Source: an uncultured Gammaproteobacteria bacterium
Lineage (GTDB): Bacteria; Pseudomonadota; Gammaproteobacteria; Nitrosococcales; Methylophagaceae
Length of the DNA stretch: 64,000 nt
Direction of reading: 5' to 3'
Assembly (NCBI GenBank): GCA_905181885.1
Contig: CAJIZI010000001.1
Coordinates: 186,001-250,000, forward strand
Shown here: positions 20,860 to 29,902 of the stretch, piece after piece
Numbering within the stretch: position 1 is the first letter of the stretch
Layout: each line of letters begins with the position of its first letter
Made by a program: the position numbers and the translations under genes
The notes under the pieces: model-generated
Database searches by the model: none
Seen by the model: only the letters and a program-made list of their open reading frames with translations
Told to the model about the DNA's origin: nothing

Positions 20860-21955
20860 TTACAGCCCTGATTTCAGGGAAGCTTTAATAAATTGATCTA
20901 AGTCACCGTCTAATACAGCTTGAGTATTGCCGGTTTCTACATTGGTACGTAAATCTTTTATTCGCGATTGATCTAATACATAGGAGCGAATTTGGCTGCC
21001 CCATCCTATGTCGGACTTTGCATCTTCCGCCGCTTTTTTTTCTTCATTTTGTTTCATTAATTCCAATTCATACAATTTAGCACGCAACTGATTCATCGCA
21101 TTATCACGATTTTGATGTTGAGAGCGTTGGTTTTGACACTGCACAACAGTATTGGTTGGCAAGTGAGTAACCCTGACGGCCGAATCCGTTTTGTTTATAT
21201 GTTGGCCACCAGCACCACTTGCACGATAAGTATCAACGCGAAGATCTGATGGGTTAATTTCAATATCAATATTGTCGTCAACTTCGGGGTAAACAAATAC
21301 CGAAGCAAATGACGTATGGCGTCGAGAACCCGAATCAAATGGCGATTTTCTAACCAGGCGATGTACTCCTGTTTCTGTCCGTAACATCCCAAAGACATAC
21401 TCACCTTCAAAATGTATCGTTGCACTCTTAATCCCCGCCACTTCGCCAGCTGAAACTTCAACTAAATTTACTTTATATTTATGTGATTCACCCCAACGTA
21501 GATACATCCGCAAAATCATATCAGCCCAATCTTGCGCCTCTGTACCCCCCGAACCAGACTGAATATCAAGGTAAGCATTATTAGCATCCAGCTTACCGGA
21601 AAACATACGTTGAAACTCCAGCTTCTCTAAAGCTTTCTCTAACGCTGCTAAATCAGTCTGCACAGCATCAAAAGTTTCTTGATCCTGTTCATCTACAGCC
21701 ATTCCCAACAAGTCCTTCGCATCAGATAAGGTTTTACTATGAGAGGAGAGAGTGTTAACAATACGCTCTAAACTTGACCGCTCCTGTCCTAGCTTTTGTG
21801 CTCTTTCTTGGTCATTCCATACTTCAGGTGACTCTAATTCTCGGTTAACCTCAATAAGCTGTTCTGCTTTGCCTTCATAGTCAAAGGTACCCCCTAAGAT
21901 CGTCACTTCGACCTCCGAGTTCTTTAATCTTTTGCATTGTCGCGCCTAACTCCAA
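20860..21955 (-). CDS. prfB: Peptide chain release factor 2, expressed by programmed +1 frameshift
   Basis: RF2 recognises UGA and UAA stop codons. The protein has the GGQ motif (TSGAGGQ equivalent [17 protein letters not shown]) and the codon-recognition segment [18 protein letters not shown]. Translation begins in one frame and reaches CTT-TGA-C (21886-21880), where a +1 shift joins 340 further codons, the same number as in E. coli after its shift site. I prefer a TTG start at 21955: it has a strong GAGAGGGG site 6 nt upstream and gives a 24-codon leader, close to E. coli's 25. The alternative is ATG at 21937. lysS follows. Confidence 0.94.
21880..21895 (-). promoter_or_regulatory. prfB programmed +1 frameshift site (autoregulatory recoding)
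   Basis: Minus-strand order AGG-GGG-TAC-CTT-TGA-C. A Shine-Dalgarno-like AGGGGG (21895-21890) lies three bases before the slippery CTT, whose tRNA shifts +1 when the in-frame TGA (21883-21881) is decoded slowly. In E. coli this lowers RF2 output when RF2 is plentiful. The element differs from the E. coli version by a single base (TAC for TAT). Confidence 0.95.
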
Positions 21956-22031
21956 GACTAGCCCCTCTCAAAATTCAATCTATGTAAGGCCTTAGGCCAT
22001 AATGCAAATATTATATCGCATTTAGAACCAC

Positions 22032-22739
22032 CTAGCGTTTTGGTAAAAAACGCATAGGATCTACAGGCTTTCCATTGCGCCGTATTTCGAAATGCAATTG
22101 ATCACGTTGGGTACCCGTTCGCCCTAACAGAGCAATTTTTTGCCCTGCTTTGACATGTTGTCCTTCTTTGACGAGCAGATTTTTATTATGCGCATAAGCA
22201 CTTAAATAAGAATCATTATGTTTAATAATAATCAAATTTCCATATCGCGGAAGTCCGTTACCACTATAAACAACTTTACCAGTAGCAGCGGCCCCCACTT
22301 TTTGTCCCGATTTTCCTGCAATATCAATTCCTTTTCTACCAGTAGCACTCTTAGAGTAAGTTGATATTACCTTACCTTGCATTGGCCAGCGCCAAGATAA
22401 ACGTTGGTTAGGTGATACTTTCGATGACGTAGTTTGACGCCTTGATTTTTTTGCACCTTTCTTCTTACTTTTTGACGCAATTTGTCTGTATGGTTTGAAC
22501 TGTAGTTTTTGGCCAACAAAAATAGTATAGGGAGACCTAATACCGTTGATCCTGGCAACCTCTTTAAAATCCATTCCGACACGCCAACTTACCGAATAAA
22601 GAGTGTCACCACTTTGTACTTTATAAACACTTGATGCTGTCTGATGGCTTTGAGCATTGTATGAACCTACAGGGGCAATAGCTTTGCCGCCACCACAAGC
22701 AGTAAGCATTGATACGAGCAAAATTAGAATAAATCTCAT
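22032..22739 (-). CDS. nlpD: NlpD-like lipoprotein with LysM and degenerate M23 domain
   Basis: Outer-membrane lipoprotein expected to activate the cell-division amidase rather than cut peptidoglycan itself. The 235-aa protein has a lipobox MLTAC (Cys 15), one LysM domain (YKVQSGDTLYSVSWRVG, about 38-83), a basic linker (KSKKKGAKKSRR) and a C-terminal LytM/M23 domain. In the M23 domain the metal-binding HxxxD histidine is replaced (RKGID) and the terminal HxH is broken (QLHFEIR), as in E. coli NlpD. It is shorter than E. coli NlpD (379 aa). In many relatives nlpD lies near pcm and surE, as here. Confidence 0.9.
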   Translation of the reverse strand: MRFILILLVSMLTACGGGKAIAPVGSYNAQSHQTASSVYKVQSGDTLYSVSWRVGMDFKEVARINGIRSPYTIFVGQKLQFKPYRQIASKSKKKGAKKSRRQTTSSKVSPNQRLSWRWPMQGKVISTYSKSATGRKGIDIAGKSGQKVGAAATGKVVYSGNGLPRYGNLIIIKHNDSYLSAYAHNKNLLVKEGQHVKAGQKIALLGRTGTQRDQLHFEIRRNGKPVDPMRFLPKR

Positions 22740-22817
22740 CTACAGCATTCTTCTAGTTAGAGTCCGAATCCCACAATATAAATTTCAAACGCTTTTTTCT
22801 ACCATTTTCAACATGTC

Positions 22818-23396
22818 TCAGTAGACCCAGATAAAATAAGCTCCGAACAATAAAAACACTATCGTCCAACCTAACCTATCGATCAAAAGTGATAACTTTT
22901 CTTCCAAAGCTCTTCCACCCCAGCGCATTAAACCTGACACTAGAAAAAACCGTAAACCACGGCCTACTAGAGACCCTAAGATAAAAGGCACTAAAGCCAT
23001 AGCTCCCGCGCCAGCAGCAATAGTGAAAACTTTGTAAGGAATGGGGGTGAAGCCTGCTATGAGAATAGCCCAAAAACCCCATTTCGAAAACCATACTTGA
23101 GCCAATTGGTACGAATCAAAATAACCAAAGTCATGCAGCCATGGCTCAACTACTTCAAAGGCGTAAATACCTATTACGTAGCCTAACAAGCCGCCCATCA
23201 CTGATAATACCGTCGTCAAACCGGCATAAAACCATGCCTTATCAGGTTTTGCTAACGTCATCGGTGCCAACATTACATCTGGCGGAACTATAAAAAATGA
23301 TGACTCTGTAAAACTGACTAAGGCTAACCAATAAGTCGCATATTGATGGCGAGACCAATACATCATCCTGGCATAGATAGTTGAAAATAATCTCAT
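22818..23396 (-). CDS. YqaA/DedA-type inner-membrane protein
   Basis: Polytopic inner-membrane protein of 192 aa related to YqaA and the SNARE-associated/DedA superfamily. Several hydrophobic helices are evident, with a conserved FTPIPYKVFTIAAGAGAM motif characteristic of the family. Members are implicated in lipid flipping or membrane homeostasis; the function here is unproven. It lies 11 nt downstream of pcm, between pcm and nlpD, which is a common arrangement in gammaproteobacteria. Confidence 0.85.
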   Translation of the reverse strand: MRLFSTIYARMMYWSRHQYATYWLALVSFTESSFFIVPPDVMLAPMTLAKPDKAWFYAGLTTVLSVMGGLLGYVIGIYAFEVVEPWLHDFGYFDSYQLAQVWFSKWGFWAILIAGFTPIPYKVFTIAAGAGAMALVPFILGSLVGRGLRFFLVSGLMRWGGRALEEKLSLLIDRLGWTIVFLLFGAYFIWVY

Positions 23397-23407
23397 CTAG
23401 TTCTTAG

Positions 23408-24040
23408 CTATTCTTCACCTGAAAGTAATGGCACAAAGCTTACGTCATCTAACACGGTTTCATCAAATGTTGTTCCATTTCGATCTATAACACGTAGAGA
23501 CTGATTTTCACTTCCTCCAACAGGAATAACCAATCGCCCTCCAGGTGATAGTTGCATCAATAAGGCCCCTGGCACCTCTTCAGGAGCGCAAGTAACAATA
23601 ATGCCATCATAAAGGCCATTTTCATTCCAACCCCATGTACCATCACTATATTTTAGCCTGATATTATTGAGCTTTAATTGATAGAAACGTTCTCTTGCTT
23701 TATTTTGCAAAGGCTCAATTCTTTCAACACTAAAAACACGTTCAACTAATCGTGATAACACTGCTGTTTGATAGCCCGAACCTGTGCCGATCTCTAATAC
23801 TTTTTTCTTCTGAATACCTGCTAACAAAACTTCAGTCATTCTCGCTACAATAAATGGCTGTGAAATGGTTTGCCCGTGGCCAATCGGTAATGCCGTATCC
23901 TCATAAGCCCTACTTGCCATGGCTTCATCCATGAATAAATGTCGGGGTAGCTCCCGCATAATATTTAACAGCTCAACATTAGCTATACCTTGTTTTTTTA
24001 GCCTGTTAATCATACGATCTCTAGTACGTTGTGAGGTCAT
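23408..24040 (-). CDS. pcm: Protein-L-isoaspartate O-methyltransferase
   Basis: Methylates isoaspartyl residues of aged proteins to start their repair. I place the start at [14 protein letters not shown], the conserved N-terminus, giving 210 aa and 16 nt of spacing to surE. An upstream ATG at 24103 would overlap surE by 47 nt. Motifs: [37 protein letters not shown] (substrate pocket) and SAM motif [15 protein letters not shown], with PVGG near the end. The surE-pcm pairing is the usual stress-survival arrangement. A second, diverged homologue is at 50285-50950. Confidence 0.94.
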   Translation of the reverse strand: MTSQRTRDRMINRLKKQGIANVELLNIMRELPRHLFMDEAMASRAYEDTALPIGHGQTISQPFIVARMTEVLLAGIQKKKVLEIGTGSGYQTAVLSRLVERVFSVERIEPLQNKARERFYQLKLNNIRLKYSDGTWGWNENGLYDGIIVTCAPEEVPGALLMQLSPGGRLVIPVGGSENQSLRVIDRNGTTFDETVLDDVSFVPLLSGEE

Positions 24041-24056
24041 CCCTATGCCACGCCGA

Positions 24057-24815
24057 TCAACAATCAACAGAGGCCCCTTGTAACCAATTCGCAACCCCAT
24101 CAATCGATTTGTATGATGTTAAATCAATTTGTAATGGCGTCACCGAAACAGCTCCACGTCGAATGGCATCAAAATCTGTTCCTGGCCCTGCATCTTGTTC
24201 TTCACCAGCTGGTCCAACCCAATACATTTCACGACCTCGGGGATCCAGCTCCTTAATCACTGGATCAGCCTTGTGTCGATGACCTAGACGAGTCGCTTCA
24301 AAACCAATAATTTCTTCAATTGGCAAGTCAGGAACATTAACATTTAAAATAGTATCCGCTGGGAGAGAAGTCGTTTGCAAATGCTTTACTAACTTCTTAG
24401 CCACCCAAGCTGCTGTCTCAAAATGTGTTGCTGTATGACCATTTAAAGAAATAGCAATTGCTGGCAGTCCCAAAAAGCGGCCCTCCATCGCTGCCGCTAC
24501 AGTACCGGAGTAAAGTACATCATCGCCTAAATTTGCCCCTGCATTAATACCAGAAACCACCATGTCGGGCTCTTCGTCCAATAGACCTGTAATTGCAAGA
24601 TGCACACAATCTGTTGGAGTGCCATCTACTCGGTACACACCGTCTTTTATTTTATTTAAGCGCAATGGGTTTTCTAGAGTCAATGAATTACTCGCACCGC
24701 TTCGATTCCGATCTGGCGCCACTACAGTGACCTCACCCAAACCTTTCAATGCAGAAGCTAAAGCACGGATGCCCTCTGCTAAATATCCATCATCATTACT
24801 CACCAATATCTTCAT
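24057..24815 (-). CDS. surE: 5'-nucleotidase SurE
   Basis: Metal-dependent phosphatase acting on nucleoside 5'- and 3'-monophosphates, associated with stationary-phase survival. The protein has 252 aa. The metal-site N-terminus [31 protein letters not shown] and [25 protein letters not shown] are all present, as is the C-terminal [13 protein letters not shown]. It is followed by pcm. Upstream, a stem-loop at 24880-24913 separates it from the formate dehydrogenase genes. Confidence 0.97.
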   Translation of the reverse strand: MKILVSNDDGYLAEGIRALASALKGLGEVTVVAPDRNRSGASNSLTLENPLRLNKIKDGVYRVDGTPTDCVHLAITGLLDEEPDMVVSGINAGANLGDDVLYSGTVAAAMEGRFLGLPAIAISLNGHTATHFETAAWVAKKLVKHLQTTSLPADTILNVNVPDLPIEEIIGFEATRLGHRHKADPVIKELDPRGREMYWVGPAGEEQDAGPGTDFDAIRRGAVSVTPLQIDLTSYKSIDGVANWLQGASVDC

Positions 24816-24879
24816 AACGTTCTAATTCACTCTCAATTAAACTATCATATTAAATTATTGTTATATCGATAATGCGACA

Positions 24880-24913
24880 AAGCCAAGTCACTATAAATCT
24901 TAGCGCTTGGCTT
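24880..24913 (-). terminator. Stem-loop downstream of the formate dehydrogenase operon
   Basis: On the minus strand AAGCCAAG pairs with CTTGGCTT (8 bp), and inside it CGCTA pairs with TAGTG across a 7-nt loop, with one A bulge and one G-U pair. It begins 29 nt past the fdhA-like stop. There is no long T-run after it, so it may be a weak terminator or an mRNA-protecting hairpin. Confidence 0.4.
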
Positions 24914-24941
24914 CTTGCTACTGCAACTTATCACTTAAAAA

Positions 24942-27740
24942 TTAATTCAACTTATTTTTTGACTGGCCACCGCCATAACTGTGAAACAACATTGGCTCCC
25001 CACCTGGTGTTACTTTAACAGCGCAATATTTAAACTCCGGAATTTTAGCCGCAGGATCTAAAGCCGCGTTCGACAACTTGTTAACCGCTGCCTCGTAGTA
25101 ACAAAAAGCCATAAAGACCGCACCTGTTGGCACTGATTCGTCAGATCGTGCAATCATTGAAATATGTCCTCGTCGTGTGGACAAGGTAATCATCTCACCA
25201 GGCATCACTCCCATTTCATCCAAACTTATAGGATTAATCGTTGCCACAGCCTCTGGTTCAAGAGCATCTAATACATTAGAACGCCGAGTCATAGATCCCG
25301 TATGCCAATGTTCCAACATCCGACCAGTGATCAACACAAATGGATATTCGTCATTTGGGCGCTCATCAGGTGGCACAATATCAGCAGGGACAAATTTGCC
25401 TAAACCATTAGCACTTTCAAAAGTTTCAGTAAATATTACATCCTCACCTGGATCTCCTTCATTTAAACAAGGATAGACAATTGCACCCTCCTCCTCTAAA
25501 CGATCCCATGTCATACCCGCCATTGTAGGTACGGCTTTGCGAATCTCAGCAAAAACATCGGATGAATCAGTATAATTCCAGTCTAAACCAAGTCCACGTG
25601 CCATTTCTTGAATAATCCATAAATCTTGGCGAGCTTCACCCGGTGGATCAATCGCTTGGCGACCCAATTGAACTAATCGATCAGTATTTGTAAATGTACC
25701 TGTTTTCTCAGAGAACGCTGACGCTGGTAAAACTACATCTGCCAGATAAGCAGTTTCTGTTAAGAAAATGTCCTGTACTACCATATGATCTAACTCCGCC
25801 ATTGATTGGCGAGCATGATTAGCATCAGGATCAGACATCGCAGGGTTTTCACCCATTACATACAAGCCATTCAAATCACCAGCATGTATTGCCTGCATTA
25901 TTTCAACAACCGTCAAACCAGGATTAGTATCCAAGTCACAACCCCATAGCGCTTCAAAATAAGCATGTGCTTTTTCATCAGTCACCGGTTGATAATCAGG
26001 AAAAACCATTGGGATTAAGCCCATATCTGATGCACCTTGCACATTATTTTGACCGCGTAAAGGATGCAAGCCTGTTCCAGGTCTACCGATTTGACCTGTC
26101 ATTAACGCTAATGAAATCAAACAGCGCGCATTATCTGTCCCGTGGACATGTTGAGAGACCCCCATTCCCCACAAAATCATTGAGCCTTTTGAGGTCGCAT
26201 ACAATCGCGCGACTTCTTTTAGTGTTTCAGCAGGAACACCACACACCGATGACATCATTTCTGGTGTGTAAGTCTTTAGATGCTCCTTCATTGCCTCAAA
26301 GCCTTCCGTTCTCTCAGCGATAAAAGTAGGATCCGTCAAACCTTCTTCAATAATCGTATGCATAATAGCATTCAACATCGGCACATCACTACCCGGTTTA
26401 AAAGCAACGTGATGCGTCGCTTGCCGAGATAATTCAGTCGTCCGTGGATCTATCAATATCAGCTTGGTGCCACGCCGCATGGCATTTTTCATCCATGTTG
26501 CACCTACTGGATGATTTACTGTTGGATTCGCCCCAATGATCATAATCACTTCAGCTTTATCAACATCCGATACCGGGTTAGATACTGCACCAGAGCCAAG
26601 GCATTCCAATAACGCAACCACAGAAGACGCATGACATAGACGTGTGCAATGATCTACATTATTGGTTTTAAAGCCTGTTCTTACTAATTTTTGGAACAAA
26701 TATGCTTCTTCGTTACTGCCTTTCGCACTTCCGAAACCGGCCAAAGCATTAGGGCCAACATTGTCACGTATTTTATTAAAGCCGCCTGATGCTAAAGCTA
26801 AAGCTTCATCCCACGTCGCTTCTCGAAAAACCTTATCCACATCGTTTGGATCCATCGAGAAATCAGCAGTCTTCGGAACACCCTCACGACGAATTAATGG
26901 TTTTGTTAAGCGATGTGGGTGATGAATATAGTCAAAGCCATATCGACCTTTCACACATAACCGACCATGATTAGCAGGCCCATCACGACCTTCCACGTAC
27001 AAGATCTTGTCATCTTTAATGTTATAAGTCAGCTGGCAACCAACCCCGCAATATGGGCATACCGAGTCAACTTTACGATCAGGTTCGGACATGCCAACTT
27101 CATTAGCTGGCATTAAAGCCCCTGTGGGGCAGGCTTCGACACACTCACCGCAAGCAACACATGTACTTTCTCCCATTGGGTCATCGAGATCAAAAACAAT
27201 CTGAGCATGACTGCCACGCATTGCTAAACCAATAACATCATTATTCTGTTCATCACGACAAGCACGAACACATCGCGTGCATTGAATGCAAGCATCCATG
27301 TTAACGGCGATACCTGGGTGCGAAATATCACGCTTTGGCTGAATCCTTGCAACAAAACGTGGTAAGCCAACTTCTAGTTTTCCAGCCCAATGGTCTAATT
27401 CTGAATTCAATGTATGTGGTTGCTCAGACACATCAGCTTTGAGTAATTCTAGAATCATTTTCTGCGATCTAACTGCACGCTCACTATCTGTTTTAACTAC
27501 CATATTTTCGGTGGGGCTACGACAGCATGAGGCTGCTAATACTCTTTCACCGTCGATCTCTACCATACATGCCCGACAATTACCGGCTTCACCTTGACGC
27601 TCTGAATAACATAAATGAGGTATATCAATACCCTCACGCTTTGCCACATCAAGAATGGTTTCATCTTCAGCAGCTGAAATTGCTTGGCCATTTAAGGTGA
27701 AACTCAAAGTCTTAGTTAATTTTTCTGGATTAGCAGCCAT
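24942..27740 (-). CDS. fdhA: Formate dehydrogenase alpha subunit (Mo/W-pterin, NAD-linked type)
   Basis: Oxidises formate to CO2 at a W- or Mo-bis-pterin centre and passes electrons to the beta subunit. The 932-aa protein carries an N-terminal [2Fe-2S] domain (C44, C55, C58, C72). Two [4Fe-4S] motifs follow (CIQCTRCVRAC and CVACGECVEAC), then the CPYCGVGC cluster and the cofactor domains. The metal ligand is probably the Cys of RLCHASS, so it is a cysteine, not a selenocysteine, enzyme. The C-terminal molybdopterin dinucleotide-binding domain includes LITGRMLEHWHTGSMTRRS. The start ATG overlaps the beta gene stop by one base. The layout resembles Methylobacterium FDH1, a tungsten enzyme; the metal here is inferred. 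Confidence 0.93.
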   Translation of the reverse strand: MAANPEKLTKTLSFTLNGQAISAAEDETILDVAKREGIDIPHLCYSERQGEAGNCRACMVEIDGERVLAASCCRSPTENMVVKTDSERAVRSQKMILELLKADVSEQPHTLNSELDHWAGKLEVGLPRFVARIQPKRDISHPGIAVNMDACIQCTRCVRACRDEQNNDVIGLAMRGSHAQIVFDLDDPMGESTCVACGECVEACPTGALMPANEVGMSEPDRKVDSVCPYCGVGCQLTYNIKDDKILYVEGRDGPANHGRLCVKGRYGFDYIHHPHRLTKPLIRREGVPKTADFSMDPNDVDKVFREATWDEALALASGGFNKIRDNVGPNALAGFGSAKGSNEEAYLFQKLVRTGFKTNNVDHCTRLCHASSVVALLECLGSGAVSNPVSDVDKAEVIMIIGANPTVNHPVGATWMKNAMRRGTKLILIDPRTTELSRQATHHVAFKPGSDVPMLNAIMHTIIEEGLTDPTFIAERTEGFEAMKEHLKTYTPEMMSSVCGVPAETLKEVARLYATSKGSMILWGMGVSQHVHGTDNARCLISLALMTGQIGRPGTGLHPLRGQNNVQGASDMGLIPMVFPDYQPVTDEKAHAYFEALWGCDLDTNPGLTVVEIMQAIHAGDLNGLYVMGENPAMSDPDANHARQSMAELDHMVVQDIFLTETAYLADVVLPASAFSEKTGTFTNTDRLVQLGRQAIDPPGEARQDLWIIQEMARGLGLDWNYTDSSDVFAEIRKAVPTMAGMTWDRLEEEGAIVYPCLNEGDPGEDVIFTETFESANGLGKFVPADIVPPDERPNDEYPFVLITGRMLEHWHTGSMTRRSNVLDALEPEAVATINPISLDEMGVMPGEMITLSTRRGHISMIARSDESVPTGAVFMAFCYYEAAVNKLSNAALDPAAKIPEFKYCAVKVTPGGEPMLFHSYGGGQSKNKLN

Positions 27741-29437
27741 TATTTCAACTCCTCAGGGAAGTACTTCATCACACTGCGCATCGGGTTGGGTGCGGCTTGA
27801 CCTAGACCACATATTGACGCATCGACCATTACTTCAGATAATTCTTCTAATAAATTTTCGTCCCATTCAGGCTTTTCCATCAAGACAACAGCTTTGGCAG
27901 TTCCAACTCGGCACGGTGTACACTGCCCACAAGATTCATCTTCAAAGAACTTCATTGCATTAACTGCTAAGTCACGTGCTCGATCTTGATCAGAAAAAAC
28001 TACGATTGCAGCAGAGCCAATAAAACAACCATATTCTTGCAACGTGTCAAAATCCAGAGCCACATCACCTAATGATGCAGGCAAAATACCGCCAGATGCT
28101 CCGCCAGGGAAATAACCGTAAAACGTATGATTATCTTCCATACCACCGCAATATTCTTCGATCAGTTCACGCACAGAAATACCAGCTGGTGCGAAATGAA
28201 CACCCGGCTTATTGACTCTTCCACTAACTGAAAAAGAGCGTAGGCCAACGCGACCATTCCGACCATGGTCAGTAAAAAAACTCGGTCCTTTTTCGAAAAT
28301 ATCTCGAACCCAGTAAACAGATTCCATATTGTGTTCAAGAGTTGGACGACCAAATGCACCAACTTGCGCCACATAGGGTGGCCGCAAACGAGGCATACCG
28401 CGCTTACCCTCTATCGACTCAATCATTGCTGACTCTTCACCACAAATATATGCGCCAGCTCCACGTCGCATATGAATAACAGGCATATTTGTTACTGGTG
28501 GATTGGCCAATAGCTTAGCAATTTCTTTTTCAAGAGTTCCTCTAATCGCCGCATATTCATCACGCAAATAAATATAAATCTCGTGAATATCTGTTGCCCA
28601 AGCAGCAATTAGCATGCCTTCAAGAAAACGATGCGGATCACGATCTAAATAATACTTATCTTTGAATGTACCAGGCTCACCTTCATCAATATTAACAGCC
28701 ATCACTTTAGGTGACTGTTGGCCCCTAACAATGCGCCATTTACGTCCAGTGGGAAACCCTGCGCCTCCTAGCCCGCGCAAGCCAGAGTCATCCATCATTT
28801 TAAGTACATCTTCTATCAGGTGCTCACCCTCCATGCATGCGACGTAGGTATTGTAGCCTTCCGATGCACGGTAAGCCTCAAGTTCTATCGGGTTAATAGT
28901 TTCCGGGCCGATCTCTTGTTGTGTGACAGCTTTAATAACCCTATCTGCTGTAGCACCTTCAATTGGGTTCATACCTACAACTGCAACTGGAGCTGAATTA
29001 CAACGACCAATACAGGGCACTTTCTGAACACGAACTTCATCACCTAAGGCACTTTCAAGTGATTCAATCAGGCTATGTGCCCCTTTCATTTCACAAGTTA
29101 ATGATTCACAAACACGTACTGTTAATGCAGGTGGGGCACTGTCCTCTTCTTTAATGACATCAAAATGATGATAAAAGGTTGCCACTTCATAGACTTCAGC
29201 TTTTGATAACTTCATTTCACGAGCTAGAGCAACAAGATGTGCAGCAGAAATATAGTGAAATTTATCCTGGATCTTGTGCAAGTGTTCGATCAATAGATCT
29301 TCCTGCCTAGACTCATCACCCAGCAAAGCTTGTATTTCTGACAACGCTTTGGGATCAACTTGTCGGCCCTTACCAACTGCTCTCGGTAATTTTAAGTTTT
29401 TACCTTTTTTTCGAGCGCTAATCGCTTGTTCACTCAT
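27740..29437 (-). CDS. fdhB: Formate dehydrogenase beta subunit, NuoE-NuoF fusion
   Basis: NAD-reducing subunit. The 565-aa protein fuses a NuoE-like thioredoxin-fold [2Fe-2S] domain (residues about 30-185; cysteines in CESLTC and CIGRC) to a NuoF-like domain. The latter has the NADH/FMN-binding GLRGLGGAGFPTGRKW and NIDEGEPGTFKDK, and a C-terminal [4Fe-4S] motif CGQCTPC. Such two-in-one beta subunits occur in FDH1 of Methylobacterium and in some soluble hydrogenases; the adjacent alpha gene decides for formate dehydrogenase. No fdhD or delta-subunit gene is in the window. Confidence 0.92.
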   Translation of the reverse strand: MSEQAISARKKGKNLKLPRAVGKGRQVDPKALSEIQALLGDESRQEDLLIEHLHKIQDKFHYISAAHLVALAREMKLSKAEVYEVATFYHHFDVIKEEDSAPPALTVRVCESLTCEMKGAHSLIESLESALGDEVRVQKVPCIGRCNSAPVAVVGMNPIEGATADRVIKAVTQQEIGPETINPIELEAYRASEGYNTYVACMEGEHLIEDVLKMMDDSGLRGLGGAGFPTGRKWRIVRGQQSPKVMAVNIDEGEPGTFKDKYYLDRDPHRFLEGMLIAAWATDIHEIYIYLRDEYAAIRGTLEKEIAKLLANPPVTNMPVIHMRRGAGAYICGEESAMIESIEGKRGMPRLRPPYVAQVGAFGRPTLEHNMESVYWVRDIFEKGPSFFTDHGRNGRVGLRSFSVSGRVNKPGVHFAPAGISVRELIEEYCGGMEDNHTFYGYFPGGASGGILPASLGDVALDFDTLQEYGCFIGSAAIVVFSDQDRARDLAVNAMKFFEDESCGQCTPCRVGTAKAVVLMEKPEWDENLLEELSEVMVDASICGLGQAAPNPMRSVMKYFPEELK

Positions 29438-29509
29438 GAATCAACTTCCTCTGAATCTAATGTCCTAGGGACTAAACTATTATGAATCAACCATAAAAAA
29501 TACCATGGG

Positions 29510-29525
29510 TTCACAATGTTGTGAA
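29510..29525. promoter_or_regulatory. Inverted repeat upstream of the formate dehydrogenase operon
   Basis: TTCACAA-TG-TTGTGAA is a perfect 7-2-7 inverted repeat lying 73-88 nt before the fdh beta start, a typical operator position. The arms face opposite to a CRP site (TGTGA...TCACA), so CRP is unlikely. The regulator is unknown. Confidence 0.45.
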
Positions 29526-29586
29526 GTCAGTGCACAAAGCCAGCCGTAAGCACCGATTTGAAAAACAACTTCAATTACTTAGACGC

Positions 29587-29608
29587 TATGAATACAAAAT
29601 GATTCATA
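29587..29608. promoter_or_regulatory. Second inverted repeat in the long fdh upstream region
   Basis: TATGAAT-N8-ATTCATA, a perfect 7-bp inverted repeat. It lies in the 465-nt region 29438-29902, which otherwise holds no gene that I can support and is strongly AT-rich. The spacing would suit a LysR-type or similar dimer. A third palindrome, ACTGTAA-A-TTACAGT at 29886-29900, touches the glnS 3' end. Confidence 0.3.
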
Positions 29609-29902
29609 TTAAATTAAGTAAGTACAGAGCGAAGTATTTCATGCTTTTGATATTATTCTGTTTTAAAGCAAAATAAGTACTTTTCAATATCAATTATATT
29701 AATTTATCATCAAAACCTTTCTGCTCAAAATGAGCCATACCAAACTTAACTGGCTTAGCTATAAATGATTAATTATTCTACATAATTTTCATTTTTGTTC
29801 GTTTTTTTGCGCATATTAATACCTACTTTAAGAGCGCTGAACTTTGATTTTAAATAGTCAAATAATATTTCTTAAATGAACATTAACTGTAAATTACAGT
29901 CC

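Noticed and set aside
24057-24103. Extended pcm start overlapping surE
   Set aside because: The conserved N-terminus [10 protein letters not shown] starts at 24040, leaving a normal 16-nt gap.
29510-29525. CRP/FNR site before formate dehydrogenase
   Set aside because: The repeat reads TTCACAA...TTGTGAA, the reverse arm order of a CRP site and not an FNR TTGAT-N4-ATCAA motif.
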